A DNA stretch of 64,000 nucleotides from Eukaryota sp. TZLM1-RC (lineage: Eukaryota; Metamonada: BaSk clade): the NCBI GenBank assembly GCA_040285825.1, contig JAUPSS010000003.1, positions 3,534,001 to 3,598,000 of the forward strand, in the 5' to 3' direction. A program made the translations under genes and the position numbers. Shown piece after piece: positions 32,747-44,400 of the stretch (its first letter is position 1; each line of letters begins with the position of its first letter). The notes under the pieces were generated by a model that saw only the letters and a list, made by a program, of their open reading frames with translations, had not been told where the DNA came from and did not search any database.

Positions 32747-33710
32747 CTAAACAATCAATTGGTAAAATATGGGTAAATTGTTGATGAAGTTTTTTATACA
32801 AATATATTTATATGTCAGATTGCCTAAGCCATGCTTATATGGGATTTTAATAAATTTCTTGACAAATACCTGAGTATCTAAAAGATAAAAGCCATTTTTC
32901 CTGATGACAACTTCTCTCCAACTTGGTGAGAGTTGATCATTTGGAAAAGTTGGAAATGGTAAATTAAATTCATTGAATCGATTTTTCAATACTTGTAAAT
33001 CAAATTTGATTAAATTGTGATTCAATAAACCATGTGGTTGATAATTGCCAATAAGGTTTAAAAATCTTCGAAGCAAAGTTCTTCGTTAGAGAAAAATTAT
33101 GCCAACATTCATATCAATTTCAAATAAAGATGTAATTTGTGAACGCATCTTCAATAATAACGAATATTTGCTTTCCGAAAAACAATTGTGTTGGTCAAAC
33201 TTACCAATAACAATCGAAATTAAAAACACTTTTTGATCTGAAATCCATTCATTCAACTGTTCATCAGTTTTTCTTTTCAAACAATTTGAATCACCTTTTT
33301 TAATTTTGTTGATAATCTGATCAGGAGGGAGAAATTGATTTTTCTGATTTTGGTAAAAATGACCATCCTGATAAGTTTCAAAAACAATAAACATAACCAT
33401 AGGAAGATTTGATTAGTGGTCTTTGATTTCAACTTAATCAAAGTTTCAGGCTTAAAACCACCACGTCTTGACAGGATTTTTTTTACCATATGCTGTTGTA
33501 AATTTTTTTTTGCAACAACAAAGGCATCAACAGAAACAACAATAGTTTTTTTTCCTTTTTCCTTTTGAGCTTTTTTATCTTTTTTAATACCATGAAAATT
33601 AGCACCCACAATAACTGAAAATTCACTAAAATCAGAGCAAACCAATTGAAATAGTCAGCAATATGAACAGTATCATGACCAGAAGTCTTCGAAGATCCAA
33701 ATAAAGTCAT
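32747..33710 (-). pseudogene. Exonuclease-like protein, frameshifted (uncertain)
   Basis: Frames 33710-33640, 33645-33420, 33400-33086 and 33076-32747 follow one another with small shifts. The last contains L-L-R-R-F-L-N-L-I-G-N-Y and L-L-N-H-N-L-I-K-F-D-L-Q-V-L-K-N-R, resembling the Exo II motif (H-N-x3-F-D) of DEDD 3'-5' exonucleases and family B polymerases. L-L-D-T-Q-V-F and Y-K-H-G-L-G-N-L-T could be Exo III. A clear Exo I (D-x-E) is not seen. The stop at 32747 is almost adjacent to the start of the Fanzor1-like frame on the same strand. Confidence 0.35.
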
Positions 33711-33753
33711 TTTGTTTATAACAATTTCATGAGTTGTAACAAAAACAACATGA

Positions 33754-33906
33754 TGTTAGCCTTGAATAATATTTGTATTAATAGTTTATTTATAGTTTAT
33801 TGTACAAATGTGCCCATGGGCTTAAGGGAAATCCTTTTACCCTTGTAATAAACCTCATTACATTTTTTATAGGTACATGTCCAGTCATAACCCCCGCAGA
33901 TCGTCA
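33754..33906 (+). repeat. 5' LTR, TGTTAGCC family
   Basis: 153 bp, TGTTAGCCTTGAATAATA to GCAGATCGTCA. The following bases are ATACGTATTGG, as after the LTR at 53493-53640. The ATG at 33877, inside the LTR, opens the gag frame. Confidence 0.8.
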
Positions 33907-34898
33907 ATACGTATTGGATCCACTTCGGTGATTTTCAACGACGCTTCTGAGTCTAGTAGTACTGATCCTCCTACGATTCAGCCCCAAAACTTAAATTCCT
34001 CCTCCCGAACTGATCAGTCGGGAACAGAACAACCCTTAACAACTGGGACCGAGGAAAGCAATGCTTCTCCTCCTTCTGGAAATACCGTCACACCTCCCAG
34101 TTTAGCAAGTTCTTCCTCCCAAATTCCTCAGTTGGGAACAGAACCATTTTCTGTTGGCGAGAAAAGTGATACTTCCTCTCAACTTCAGAATCAAAGTACT
34201 ACTCAATTTACGGATGTCTATGTGGTCCTTATCAGTCTTCCCATTCCCCCTCCAATGTGGACCTCTTTCTCCTTCCCCAGGATCAGAGGAAGAGGATTAA
34301 GAACCCCTTTTAGGTCCAGAAGACTTCAATACTTTGGATGAATATCTGAAGTATATTATTCATGAAACTGACCCTGACTCGGCCAGCAATAAAATATCTG
34401 AGTTGTTGAAGCTCAAGATGGAAGAGTCTCCCTCTTCACCCATAATTTGCGCCCCTGTTATTCCTTCCATTTCTTCTACGGAAGTCCGTGAGGAAGGACA
34501 ACAAAATCCCTCCACTCCTTCTACGGAAGTCCCTGTGGAAGGTCAATGAGATCCCTCCACTTTTTCTACGGAAGTTCCTGAGAAAGGTACTCAACATGCG
34601 CAACAACAACAACCAGCTCTTTCTGTAGCTCCTGCTGGAAACCAAATTTTCAACTACTCCTTTTTCAGAAGTCCCTGTAGCAGGTTTTCCAAACACTTCT
34701 GCTCCTACTATGGTAGTTGTAACAGAAGTTCGTCCAACTCCACCTGCTCCTTCTTCGACAATTCCTACAAGAGGAGTTATTCATATCCCTCCAACCACTG
34801 GCCAGACTCCTCAGCAAGGTCAGGTGGTTTTTTCTGCTCCTGCAGCTTGGCAGGTGCTTAGTGCTCCCCAGCTCAACACCTATCAAGCTCCAATTTAG
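33877..34898 (+). pseudogene. Gag N-terminus starting inside the 5' LTR
   Basis: Frame 33877-34341 begins M-S-S-H-N-P-R-R-S-S-I-R-I-G-S with its first ten codons in the LTR. It is S/T/P/Q-rich, with two similar blocks near residues 45-55 and 85-95. Frames 34334-34549 and 34710-34898 continue it with short repeats of S-T-E-V-P-V-E-G-Q. Stops at 34547 and 34896 and shifts near 34250-34340 disrupt it. The composition matches the gag starts at 28.5-29.3 and 53.6-54.0 kb. Confidence 0.55.
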
Positions 34899-35238
34899 CC
34901 GCAGGAATTAGATTCTTCTTTTGTCTCTGCTCAGCAAAGGACTGAAGCTCAAAACTTAGTTTTTAATGCTGGCATTGAAATAATGCAAGGAGATTTTGCC
35001 TCGATTCCTTTTAATAAGCTTATTGCTGCTTTAGTCCAGAAGTAGTCAATGACCACGGTGTTAGAATCTGCAGAAGAATAAGCTCCTATTTCCTTACTGA
35101 AGAAGTAGATAACCTCACAGTTCGTTTTGACCATCCACCCAATTATTCCCAACGCGTTATTGTTGATGGTTTCAGAACTTCTCGAGAAGGAGTACAGAGG
35201 ATCTTCGCTGGTGATGAGCTGAATCTCTTCCTCAACCG

Positions 35239-36494
35239 TTGCAATCCGTGTCTTTCCCTAGGTTTAGCCATCGGTACAACGCATCTCTGGATATTTATAT
35301 CAACAAAGACTTCAGGACAAGATGGTGGATCACCTACACAACGAACTTGCAGAGACTCAAACTTCAGGATCGTAAGTTAGACCATTGTGCGTCTAATTTT
35401 GGCCCCGAACACAGAAGAAATAGGCCTCTTAGGGATGCTCTCATGAACGTCCAAGAGAATATTGGTGTCACCAATTCAAGTTTTCTTCTTTGGGTCAACA
35501 TCGATGAAAACTTGCAAAGTGACTATCCTAGCAACCGCGACCCAGTAGAATTAAGGACTTCTGATCCTAACCCAGTGGACACAGACACTGTTTTTTCATC
35601 TTTGAGCATTGAGCCTCAAGATGACCAACAAGATGAACCAATGGTTACATCTACTACTGACACTCTTGAGACGGTGCAACAACCATTGGTAGCCCAGTTA
35701 CCAGATTTTACAACTCCTTCCCAGGTCCCTCAAGACCCCAGGCTTCTAGGAGCGACTCCATGCAACACCCCCTAGCTCCTCAAAATTCTGACAGTTTACT
35801 TATGCAGGCTATGGCGGGTACACAGGATAGAGACAGAGACAGACAAAGAGGTGAACGTCCTAGAAAACCCATTCTGGAAACTAATGGCATCTCTGACCCA
35901 GTGAGGATTTTAAAATTCATCGACAGATTCATTCTGTATGCTAGGACTGAGAAGACCATTGAAGAAAGAGACATCAATGAATCGGATCCTGCTCAAGTCA
36001 GACTAGCAAAAGAAGTGTTTGAACTAAGAAGACAGCTAGAGGAACGTTCTCGTCCTCCTGCTACTCCTCAATCAATAAGCAGAGAGAACCGAAACCTCCC
36101 ACTTAACCAGAGATATGGTAATCCTCTCCATGAATGGGATCGATTTAGAGCTGCTGCTCAGGTAGATTATCGTAGGATAGCCTTTTGTGTGACTCCAGAA
36201 TGCTTAGTTGCTTTGAGAGCCCAGGGCAGGTCTTCGACTCTATTCGATAGTATCTCAGCTATTGACAATATCAATGAGGAGCAAATATGGGAATCGATCT
36301 TACACCTCAGCCAATATAGTACATTAGGAACGGCGAGGAATCAATTGTACAGAGTCCCGATGAATTGGAATATTCAGGACTTTAGGAATCGCTGGGGCGA
36401 CTTCAATGTGAGGCTAATGAAAACAGTTTCACGACGTACTGCACTAAGTACGCTGGAGTGCAAAACAGCTACACCCAATGAAACATCACTTTAA
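35239..36494 (+). pseudogene. Gag middle region
   Basis: Two overlapping frames: 35239-35775 (178 residues; a globular start such as KDFRTRWWITYTTNL, then an acidic T/P/Q-rich tail) and 35760-36494 (244 residues; R-x-R-D-R-Q-R-G basic start, then helical capsid-like sequence with W-E-S-I-L-H-L). The 16-bp overlap suggests one frameshift. No zinc knuckle follows; an insertion and deletion occupy its place (36495-36760). Confidence 0.5.
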
Positions 36495-36589
36495 CCCTGT
36501 TTCAATAACGAGTTCGATTTGAGTCCAGAGTCAGAATCCCACTACGATATCTTCGTGGTTCGCACCTCAGATGTCGCATGCAAAAATTT

Positions 36590-36745
36590 AAAATTGAAAT
36601 TTTCAATAAATAATTTTTTTTTAAAATAGGATAAATTTATTTTCAACGCTAACAAAACATTAAACAAAAAACTAGAACTCAATATCCTCAATACACGCAT
36701 CAACATCATCAAATCTTTTAAGCGCGCGATTTTCATACTCTAATA
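36590..36745 (-). mobile_element. Very short non-LTR 3' end insertion
   Basis: Read on the minus strand, about 36673-36745 gives a C-terminus D-A-C-I-E-D-I-E-F-stop preceded by E-Y-E-N. This matches the D-A-C-L-E-D-I-E-F ends of the copies at 1041 and 40414, and is followed by A/T-rich 3' tail sequence. It interrupts the plus-strand gypsy element between gag and protease. A clear TSD is not visible. Confidence 0.6.
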
Positions 36746-36759
36746 AATAATTGCGAGAT

Positions 36760-39608
36760 AAAAAGGATCATCGACTTTGGAGTTTCTATATCAGTCATCA
36801 CTGTTGATTCAGCAGAGAGAAGCAGCATGGAAAAAACAAACAATTGCATAAACTTCAAGTCTGCAAACAACATTATGTCAAAGTCTTCAGGGTCAGCAGA
36901 AGGCACACTGAGCTTCAGATCCGGTAGTGTAATGCAACTAGTACACGTGAAACATAGTTTGGCCATCATTCCTGGCAACAACTTGTTAATTATTGGTAGA
37001 GACCTGCTTCATCACCTAGGCTTATCGAACGATGAAGGCCTCTTCATTAAAATGAATGAGGAACATCGTACATCAATACTGCCTGAGGCTGAATTCGACC
37101 ATCGAATCTCCCAAGTCTCAGATGTCGTCAATGTCCCCAGACGTAGGTTGGAGCACATACAGTCTTCTGGTTGCACCATTAACCTCGACTGTGACAATGG
37201 CAAGAAGACTTTACTTCTAACTTTGAAAGAGTTCGAAGAGACATTCACCCTCAAGCCGCAAGCTGACGGGATTGACTGTCCTCCGATGGAGATCAACTTT
37301 TATGATGAAAGTATCCGAGTGAGACGACCCCCTCGTAGGTTAAACCCCGAAAAGCAGAAAGTTGCCGTACAGATCTTCGACGAACACATCGAGTCTGGAT
37401 TTGCTGTTCCATCGAACCATGAGTTTAGCTCTCCAGTATGTCTCGTGGTTGACCCTGATCATCGTAAGCCTCCCATTACCGGTGATTACAGTGGCAAGAA
37501 CGGAGTCAACGCCAACACAGTTCCCGTTGAACCCAATCTCCCTAGAATCTCCGATGTGCTAGTCTTCCTTTCGGAAGCCAATTTTATCGGCACCCTTGAC
37601 CTCCCCAAAGCCTTTTGTCAACTAAAAAATGCAGAAAAGGACTAAAAAAAGACTGCCCTAAGCATTCCTGGCAAAAGCATTATGTTTAAACGTGCTGCTT
37701 TCAACCTCAAGAACGTTTTTGCAGTTTTCCAAAACGTTATGGCAGACATCTTCTCCGGAGACGGTGTATTCATTTATATAGATAACATCATTATAGTAGG
37801 TAGAACTTTCAACGAGTTTCTCGAACGTCTAAGACGTGTTTTCGAAAAAGGTCGAACCCGCAGAGTTAGCCTTGGACTGCCCAAGTTCCATTTTGTGTCC
37901 TTCAGACACCCCATAAAGATCCTTGGTGGCAGATTCCAACAAAAAAACCGGGACCATAGATCCTACACGCACAAAGTTTTTACTGAATCTCCCCAGATTT
38001 AAGACTGTGAAAGACGCCCGTAGCCTTGTCGGTTCAGTCAACTTCATTAGGGAATGGCTTTCCCAGGTAACCAAGCATGTTGCCCCGATCATCAAATTAA
38101 CTCATAACAAACCACATCGCTTGCAGTGAAAAAACACTCACGACTTTCATTTAGCCGAAAATAAACGTCTGATCGCGGAGCATATACCCTTAAACTTTCC
38201 TCCGGTGGATAATCAAGTACTTATTAAGTGCGATGCATCCGATATAGCAGTTTGCGGCGAGATTTGGGAACAAATAGAACCCACTAAGGATCTTGGTACT
38301 TCCTCACTCAATAGGAAATGTAGACCAATTAGCGTTTTCAGCAGATTGTTAACTAATTTTCAGCAGAACTCGATCACAGTACAGAAAGAGCTTTATGCTA
38401 TTCTTCTTATCCTTACCGCAATGGCTTCGAGAACTACCTCAAAGGAAGGCATCTGATCATTTTCACAGATCATCAAAGCCTCACATACATGCTCACCGCT
38501 CCAGATAAAAACAGAATAGTCGGAAGGTGTCTTCCCATTTTTTTAAGTTCCTATTCGACATCGTTCATACGAGAGGGGAAGAAAACCATCGGGCAGACAT
38601 GCTATTTAGGATAGTACCGCCCCAAGACAATCCTACCATCAACCATTTGGTCCATTTCAACGACCAAGAAATTCACCCTATCTACTACACAAATAGGATA
38701 GATAAAACAGAGTCCGAGAGATGCTTCGTTGAAGATCTCTATACATTCGAGAAGGTTCTTATCCTTCAAAATAAATGCTCCAATGACCTTCCACTCTTCG
38801 AGCCGTGGCTCTGCAAGATAAGGTTCGAACAGAAGCGAGCTTTCGCTAATCAGGACACCTCGTTCAACAACTGTACTTTGGATAGCCGTCTAGATCTTTA
38901 GTTACCTCCAGAGCACAAGATCGTGATTCCTCAATCACTGGTTAAGGATACAATTAACCTCCTACATAGACTCCCGCAAAGTGTCCATCCCAGTAAGGCA
39001 GAAAGTCTTCTCAGACTCAAGAACAACGACTACTGGTGGCCTAACATGCTCTCAGACATGACCAAGCACGTCCTCGTATGTCCCTCCTGTCAAAAGACAG
39101 CAGCGGTCCCCAAACTGCATGTTCCTACATCAAGACGGCTACAAATACATTTTCGTATTCGTGGATAGTTTCACGAGGTTCACTATCATAGTCCCTCTGA
39201 AAGAACTAAACGCCAACCTTACCGCTGACGCGCTCATATGAAAGGTATGTGCTATATTTGCAATCCCGTTCCTAGTTCATAGTGATAACGGTCCAGAGTT
39301 CTCAAAAGCTGTCTTCGACGCTCTATGTGAGTTTTTGAATATAGAGGTCTCAAAGTTTGTCCCTCACTTCTCTCAATCCAACGGTCTAGTCGAACGCCGT
39401 CACCGCGATATTTTGCAGAATTTGAGAAAGCTGATCGTAGACTTTAACGCCTACGATGCATGGTCAGAGTTCATCCCTTATTTACAATTGTTGATCAACT
39501 CATCCAGAGACCCTCGAAAGCTCAGCGTCTGACTCAACCTACATCAACGACATTCAATCTAATTTCGCTAGATTGAAGAAGAAACAGGAGAAAGCAGAGC
39601 TCCGTCAA
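36760..39608 (+). pseudogene. Gypsy pol of the 33.75 kb element (broken)
   Basis: Protease remains at about 36766 show I-I-D-F-G in place of the catalytic D-S/T-G, with I-I-G-R-D-L-L later. RT lies in 36827-37645 (L-P-I-T-G-D-Y-S-G type start, L-D-L-P-K-A-F) and 37682-38002, with the active site read as Y-I-D-N-I-I-I-V (second aspartate replaced by asparagine). RNase H is at 38205-38456 (CDASDIAV), 38458-38620 broken. Integrase is at 38923-39168 (C-P-S-C-Q-K) and 39335-39532 (N-G-L-V-E-R-R-H-R); between them TGA and deletions remove order. Stops at 37643, 38000, 38128, 38454 and 39166 and a truncated 3' end near 39608 show an old, dead copy. Confidence 0.8.
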
Positions 39609-39690
39609 TGATGCCGTAGGTTGGAAAAGAAGGGTTAGATAAAAGGAATGAGATAAAGTTGAATACTATAAAAGCCCAAGGGCGCCAACA
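39609..39690 (-). repeat. Partial LTR, TGTTGGCGCC family
   Basis: Minus-strand start TGTTGGCGCCCTTGGGC at 39690, nearly identical to the LTR at 48600-48698, truncated at about 39609 against the gypsy pol to its left. A polypurine tract (AAAAGGGGAAGAAGCAG, minus strand) precedes it at 39691-39707. Confidence 0.65.
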
Positions 39691-39788
39691 CTGCTTCTTC
39701 CCCTTTTCAAAATCAATCAGCTTTATAGTGAATATCTAACTAATACTAATAAACAATAAACTATACTAATTTCTAACTATTTTTTACT

Positions 39789-40025
39789 TCAACTACTACG
39801 TCTAGGCCGTTCAAGGGCGCTAGACTCGTTGGTAGTACCTTTTCTATTAGAAGTACATTTGCCAACTTTCTTAGATTTTTTACCTTTATTAAACATCTTG
39901 TAAGCTTCTGAATGTTTTCTATTGGCTACAATTATCCTGCAGTGATTAAGATCCACACAAACACTGGCTGGACATTTTCAAGATTGACAATTGATGTACT
40001 TTGACTCTCCCACAATAATGTTAGT
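39789..40025 (-). pseudogene. Gypsy pol C-terminal tail
   Basis: The minus-strand frame contains A-Y-K-M-F-N-K-G-K-K-S-K-K and ends R-P-R-R-S-S-stop at 39789. It resembles the A-Y-K-D-F-I-K ... basic tails at 6119 and 12986. It belongs to the element whose LTR is at 39609-39690. Everything upstream is lost. Confidence 0.5.
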
Positions 40026-40069
40026 ATAAGTTAGTAAGCAATAACTAAACAGGGCCTCGTCCCAGGATC

Positions 40070-40355
40070 TGTGTGTTTGAATACTTTGTTGTGTATGTTT
40101 TAACCGCTACATAAATACGCTCTGCTTCTTCCCTTTTTCGTAAACGAGTAACGTGGTGGTGTCGTTTAGTAAAGATAACATGGAATCGAAGAATTGATTC
40201 GCTGATGATCATGCATGGTCTATGTTGGATTAACAACACCAGTAGGCAAAGTGAGAAACTTCAGGAACCTGAAAGCGGCATCTTTTGTTATTAACGTACT
40301 GCCTTTACGACTAAAAATAGTAAAAAAGCAACGACCGTATTCTTGCCATTCTAAT
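40070..40355. repeat. Dispersed conserved fragment (pair with 11.04-11.27 kb)
   Basis: See the copy at 11040. Here the plus frame 40215-40403 reads M-V-Y-V-G-L-T-T-P-V-G-K and the minus frame 40239-40045 contains I-Q-H-R-P-C-M-I-I-S. An in-frame stop in the preceding part (E-S-K-N-stop) suggests it is a relic. Confidence 0.4.
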
Positions 40356-40413
40356 ACAATTATAGTGGAGGTTTTTTTAAAACTGGAATATTTATTGAGA
40401 TAAAAAAACCCAT

Positions 40414-41487
40414 CTAGAATTCAATATCCTCTAAACAAGCGTCACTATTACTGAACCTAGTCACAGCATTACGTTCATATTCTACACCAATAGCTAAAAG
40501 TGCCTTTGAAATCATTGTTGGAATAGACTTGAAAATGCAAAAAACAATTCTATTTAACCAGAAAGTGGAGTTCATTGTTTTACCAGACCTATTCAGTAAC
40601 ACTTTTTTAAAATTTTCAAAAAAGTGCAACCCTGAAAGTCCAATATTGCCAAAAAGAGAAATTGCAAACGGCACAAACTGATATTTCACATGTTCCACTC
40701 TACCTAACTGTGCCAAAGGTTCTTCATATTTTTTTATCTTCTTTTTTTCGGCGTTAGATAACGGCGAATCAGCGGAATACACTAAACGAGCAGCAGAATT
40801 TTTGCAAACATCAACTGAGACAACATCTACAACATTGAGAACACCATCGATCCCTGGAGCTACCAAATCTGCCCTTCTTTTACCAAAGGAATCATCAGTT
40901 TGATCTGAAGACAGCTTACGTACTAATGGCTCAATAAATGCCTCTATATTGAAACTTTTGCACATGGCATATAATTGATCACGAACTGAGTCATGAACAA
41001 TTGAGCGATAAGTTATAAAATACTTACAGTTTAAAATATGGGAAAGCGTAACAACACTCTTGCAGCGACAGATTAAATCATTTGGTAAAGAACAAGGCCA
41101 TAGAAAACATCTCATTCTCATTGCAGTGGTCCATTGGTGATCATTAAGTAGAAGGCCATAAATGTTGGGAATTTGGGAGATTAGGCAACTTGAGCAACTG
41201 TCTTCAAGATCAATCAAAAAGTTTGCAAAAACGGGATTTTTTTCTTTAGCCAAGCTAAGACGTACAATATAATCCAAGTTTTCTAAAACTTTCAAGATTT
41301 TTTTCTGCAATTTTGCAAAAGTCAGTGGTAAGGAGAGCAAGCTTCTTGAAGGAAGTTCCACAATATCAGAGGGGAAACATTTAGCCCAAATATTGGGTGA
41401 AACAGTTTCAATTTCCTGTTGCAAAGAAATTAGATAAGAGCTGCCACAATTTTCAATGAGATGAATTTTTTCAGGAAAACGATTCAC
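40414..41487 (-). CDS. RLE-type non-LTR ORF C-terminal portion (thumb, zinc motif, endonuclease)
   Basis: 357 residues. Residues 1-110 are the RT thumb region (F-A-N-F-L-I-D-L-E-D). C-R-C-K-S-V-V-T-L-S-H-I-L-N-C lies at about 137-151, then I-T-Y-R-S-I-V-H-D-S-V-R-D-Q. The restriction-like endonuclease follows: R-R-A-D-L-V-A at about 210, V-V-D-V-V-S-V-D about 13 residues later, and K-K-Y-E. The end is DACLEDIEF. In R2-like and related elements this endonuclease nicks the target for reverse transcription. The canonical R-P-D is R-A-D here. This is the natural 3' end of the element whose middle forms the tandem array; the RT active-site part is missing. Confidence 0.75.
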   Translation of the reverse strand: MNRFPEKIHLIENCGSSYLISLQQEIETVSPNIWAKCFPSDIVELPSRSLLSLPLTFAKLQKKILKVLENLDYIVRLSLAKEKNPVFANFLIDLEDSCSSCLISQIPNIYGLLLNDHQWTTAMRMRCFLWPCSLPNDLICRCKSVVTLSHILNCKYFITYRSIVHDSVRDQLYAMCKSFNIEAFIEPLVRKLSSDQTDDSFGKRRADLVAPGIDGVLNVVDVVSVDVCKNSAARLVYSADSPLSNAEKKKIKKYEEPLAQLGRVEHVKYQFVPFAISLFGNIGLSGLHFFENFKKVLLNRSGKTMNSTFWLNRIVFCIFKSIPTMISKALLAIGVEYERNAVTRFSNSDACLEDIEF

Positions 41488-44400
41488 AAATTCATAAATA
41501 AAATTCTTTCCACCTCCAATAAAGGCAGCTTTACAAAGGTAGCTTGATTTATGAAAATCAACACCACCAAAATTTGTACCACAAAAAAGTAAAGGTCGAC
41601 CAGAATCATTGACAGCAACAAGCTTTCGACAAAAAACACATTTTTTTCATCTTTTTGATCTTCTTTGTTAGAAGTGTTATCGGGAATCTCACTTAAATAT
41701 TCATTTTCAGGATTGTGTGATAACGAAAAATTTAAATCAGCAGTTGCAGCACGAGCATTAAGTTTTTCCTTTTGAATAAGCGGACAAGTTGCAATGTTAT
41801 GTCCGGATTTTCGACATTTACTACATCTGCGGCGTGGTTTAGAAAAATTTTCATTTAAATTTCCATTGGTGATCATTAAGTAGAAGGCCATAAATGTTGG
41901 GAATTTGGGAGATTAGGCAACTTGAGCAACTGTCTTCAAGATCAATCAAAAAGTTTGCAAAAACGGGATTTTTTTCTTTAGCCAAGCTAAGACGTACAAT
42001 ATAATCCAAGTTTTCTAAAACTTTCAAGATTTTTTTCTGCAATTTTGCAAAAGTCAGTGGTAAGGAGAGCAAGCTTCTTGAAGGAAGTTCCACAATATCA
42101 GAGGGGAAACATTTAGCCCAAATATTGGGTGAAAGAGTTTCAATTTCATGTTGCAAAGAAATCAGATAAGAGCTGCCACAATTTTCAATGAGATGAATTT
42201 TTTCAGGAAAACGATTCACAAATTCATAAATAAAATTCTTTCCACCTCCAATAAAGGCAGCTTTACAAAGGCAGCTTGATTTATGAAAATCAACACCACC
42301 AAAATTTGTACCACAAAAAAGTAAAGGTCGACCAGAATCATTGACAGCAACAAGCTTTCGACAAAAAACACATTTTTTTCATCTTTTTGATCTTCTTTGT
42401 TAGAAGTGTTATCGGGAATCTCACTTAAATATTCATTTTCAGGATTGTGTGATAACGAAAAATTTAAATCAGCAGTTGCAGCACGAGCATTAAGTTTTTC
42501 CTTTTGAATAAGCGGACAAGTTGCAATGTTATGTCCGGATTTTTGACATTTACTACATCTGCGGCGTGGTTTAGAAAAATTTTCATTTAAATTTCCATTG
42601 GTGATCATTAAGTAGAAGGCCATAAATGTTGGGAATTTGGGAGATTAGGCAACTTGAGCAACTGTCTTCAAGATCAATAAAAAAGTTTGCAAAAACGGGA
42701 TTTTTTTCTTTAGCCAAGCTAAGACGTACAATATAATCCAAGTTTTCTAAAACTTTCAAGATTTTTTTCTGCAATTTTGCAAAAGTCAGTGGTAAGGAGA
42801 GCAAGCTTCTTGAAGGAAGTTCCACAATATCAGAGGGGAAACATTTAGCCCAAATATTGAGTGAAAGAGTTTCAATTTCCTGTTGCAAAGAAATCAGATA
42901 AGAGCTGCCACAATTTTCAATGAGATGAATTTTTTCAGGAAAACGATTCACAAATTCATAAATAAAATTCTTTCCACCTCCAATAAAGGCAGCTTTACAA
43001 AGGTAGCTTGATTTATGAAAATCAACACCACCAAAATTTGTACCACAAAAAAAGTAAAGGTCGACCAGAATCATTGACAGCAACAAGCTTTCGACAAAAA
43101 AACACATTTTTTTCATCTTTTTGATCTTCTTTGTTAGAAGTGTTATCGGGAATCTCACTTAAATATTCATTTTCAGGATTGTGTGATAACGAAAATTTAA
43201 ATCAGCAGTTGCAGCACGAGCATTAAGTTTTTCCTTTTGAATAAGCGGACAAGTTGCAATGTTATGTCCGGATTTTCGACATTTACTACATCTGCGGCGT
43301 GGTTTAGAAAAATTTTCATTTAAATTTCCATTGGTGATCATTAAGTAGAAGGCCATAAATGTTGGGAATTTGGGAGATTAGGCAACTTGAGCAACTGTCT
43401 TCAAGATCAATCAAAAAGTTTGCAAAAACGGGATTTTTTTCTTTAGCCAAGCTAAGACGTACAATATAATCCAAGTTTTCTAAAACTTTCAAGATTTTTT
43501 TCTGCAATTTTGCAAAAGTCAGTGGTAAGGAGAGCAAGCTTCTTGAAGGAAGTTCCACAATATCAGAGGGGAAACATTTAGCCCAAATATTGGGTGAAAG
43601 AGTTTCAATTTCCTGTTGCAAAGAAATCAGATAAGAGCTGCCACAATTTTCAATGAGATGAATTTTTTCAGGAAAACGATTCACAAATTCATAAATAAAA
43701 TTCTTTCCACCTCCAATAAAGGCAGCTTTACAAAGGTAGCTTGATTTATGAAAATCAACACCACCAAAATTTGTACCACAAAAAAGTAAAGGTCGACCAG
43801 AATCATTGACAGCAACAAGCTTTCGACAAAAAACACATTTTTTTCATCTTTTTGATCTTCTTTGTTAGAAGTGTTATCGGGAATCTCACTTAAATATTCA
43901 TTTTCAGGATTGTGTGATAACGAAAAATTTAAATCAGCAGTTGCAGCACGAGCATTAAGTTTTTCCTTTTGAATAAGCGGACAAGTTGCAATGTTATGTC
44001 CGGATTTTCGACATTTACTACATCTGCGGCGTGGTTTAGAAAAATTTTCATTTAAATTTCCATTGGTGATCATTAAGTAGAAGGCCATAAATGTTGGGAA
44101 TTTGGGAGATTAGGCAACTTGAGCAACTGTCTTCAAGATCAATCAAAAAGTTTGCAAAAACGGGATTTTTTTCTTTAGCCAAGCTTAGACGTACAATATA
44201 ATCCAAGTTTTCTAAAACTTTCAAGATTTTTTTCTGCAATTTTGCAAAAGTCAGTGGTAAGGAGAGCAAGCTTCTTAAAGGAAGTTCCACAATATCAGAG
44301 GGGAAACATTTAGCCCAAATATTGGGTGAAAGAGTTTCAATTTCCTGTTGCAAAGAAATCAGATAAGAGCTGCCACAATTTTCAATGAGATGAATTTTTT

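Noticed and set aside
33754-33960. tRNA primer-binding site after the LTRs (TTGG... after ATACGTA)
   Set aside because: No convincing complement to a tRNA 3' end (no TGG plus T-arm complement) could be seen, so none was annotated.
34436-34886. Arg/Ser-rich minus-strand frames at 34436-34696 and 34665-34886
   Set aside because: They are antisense readings of the repetitive plus-strand gag.
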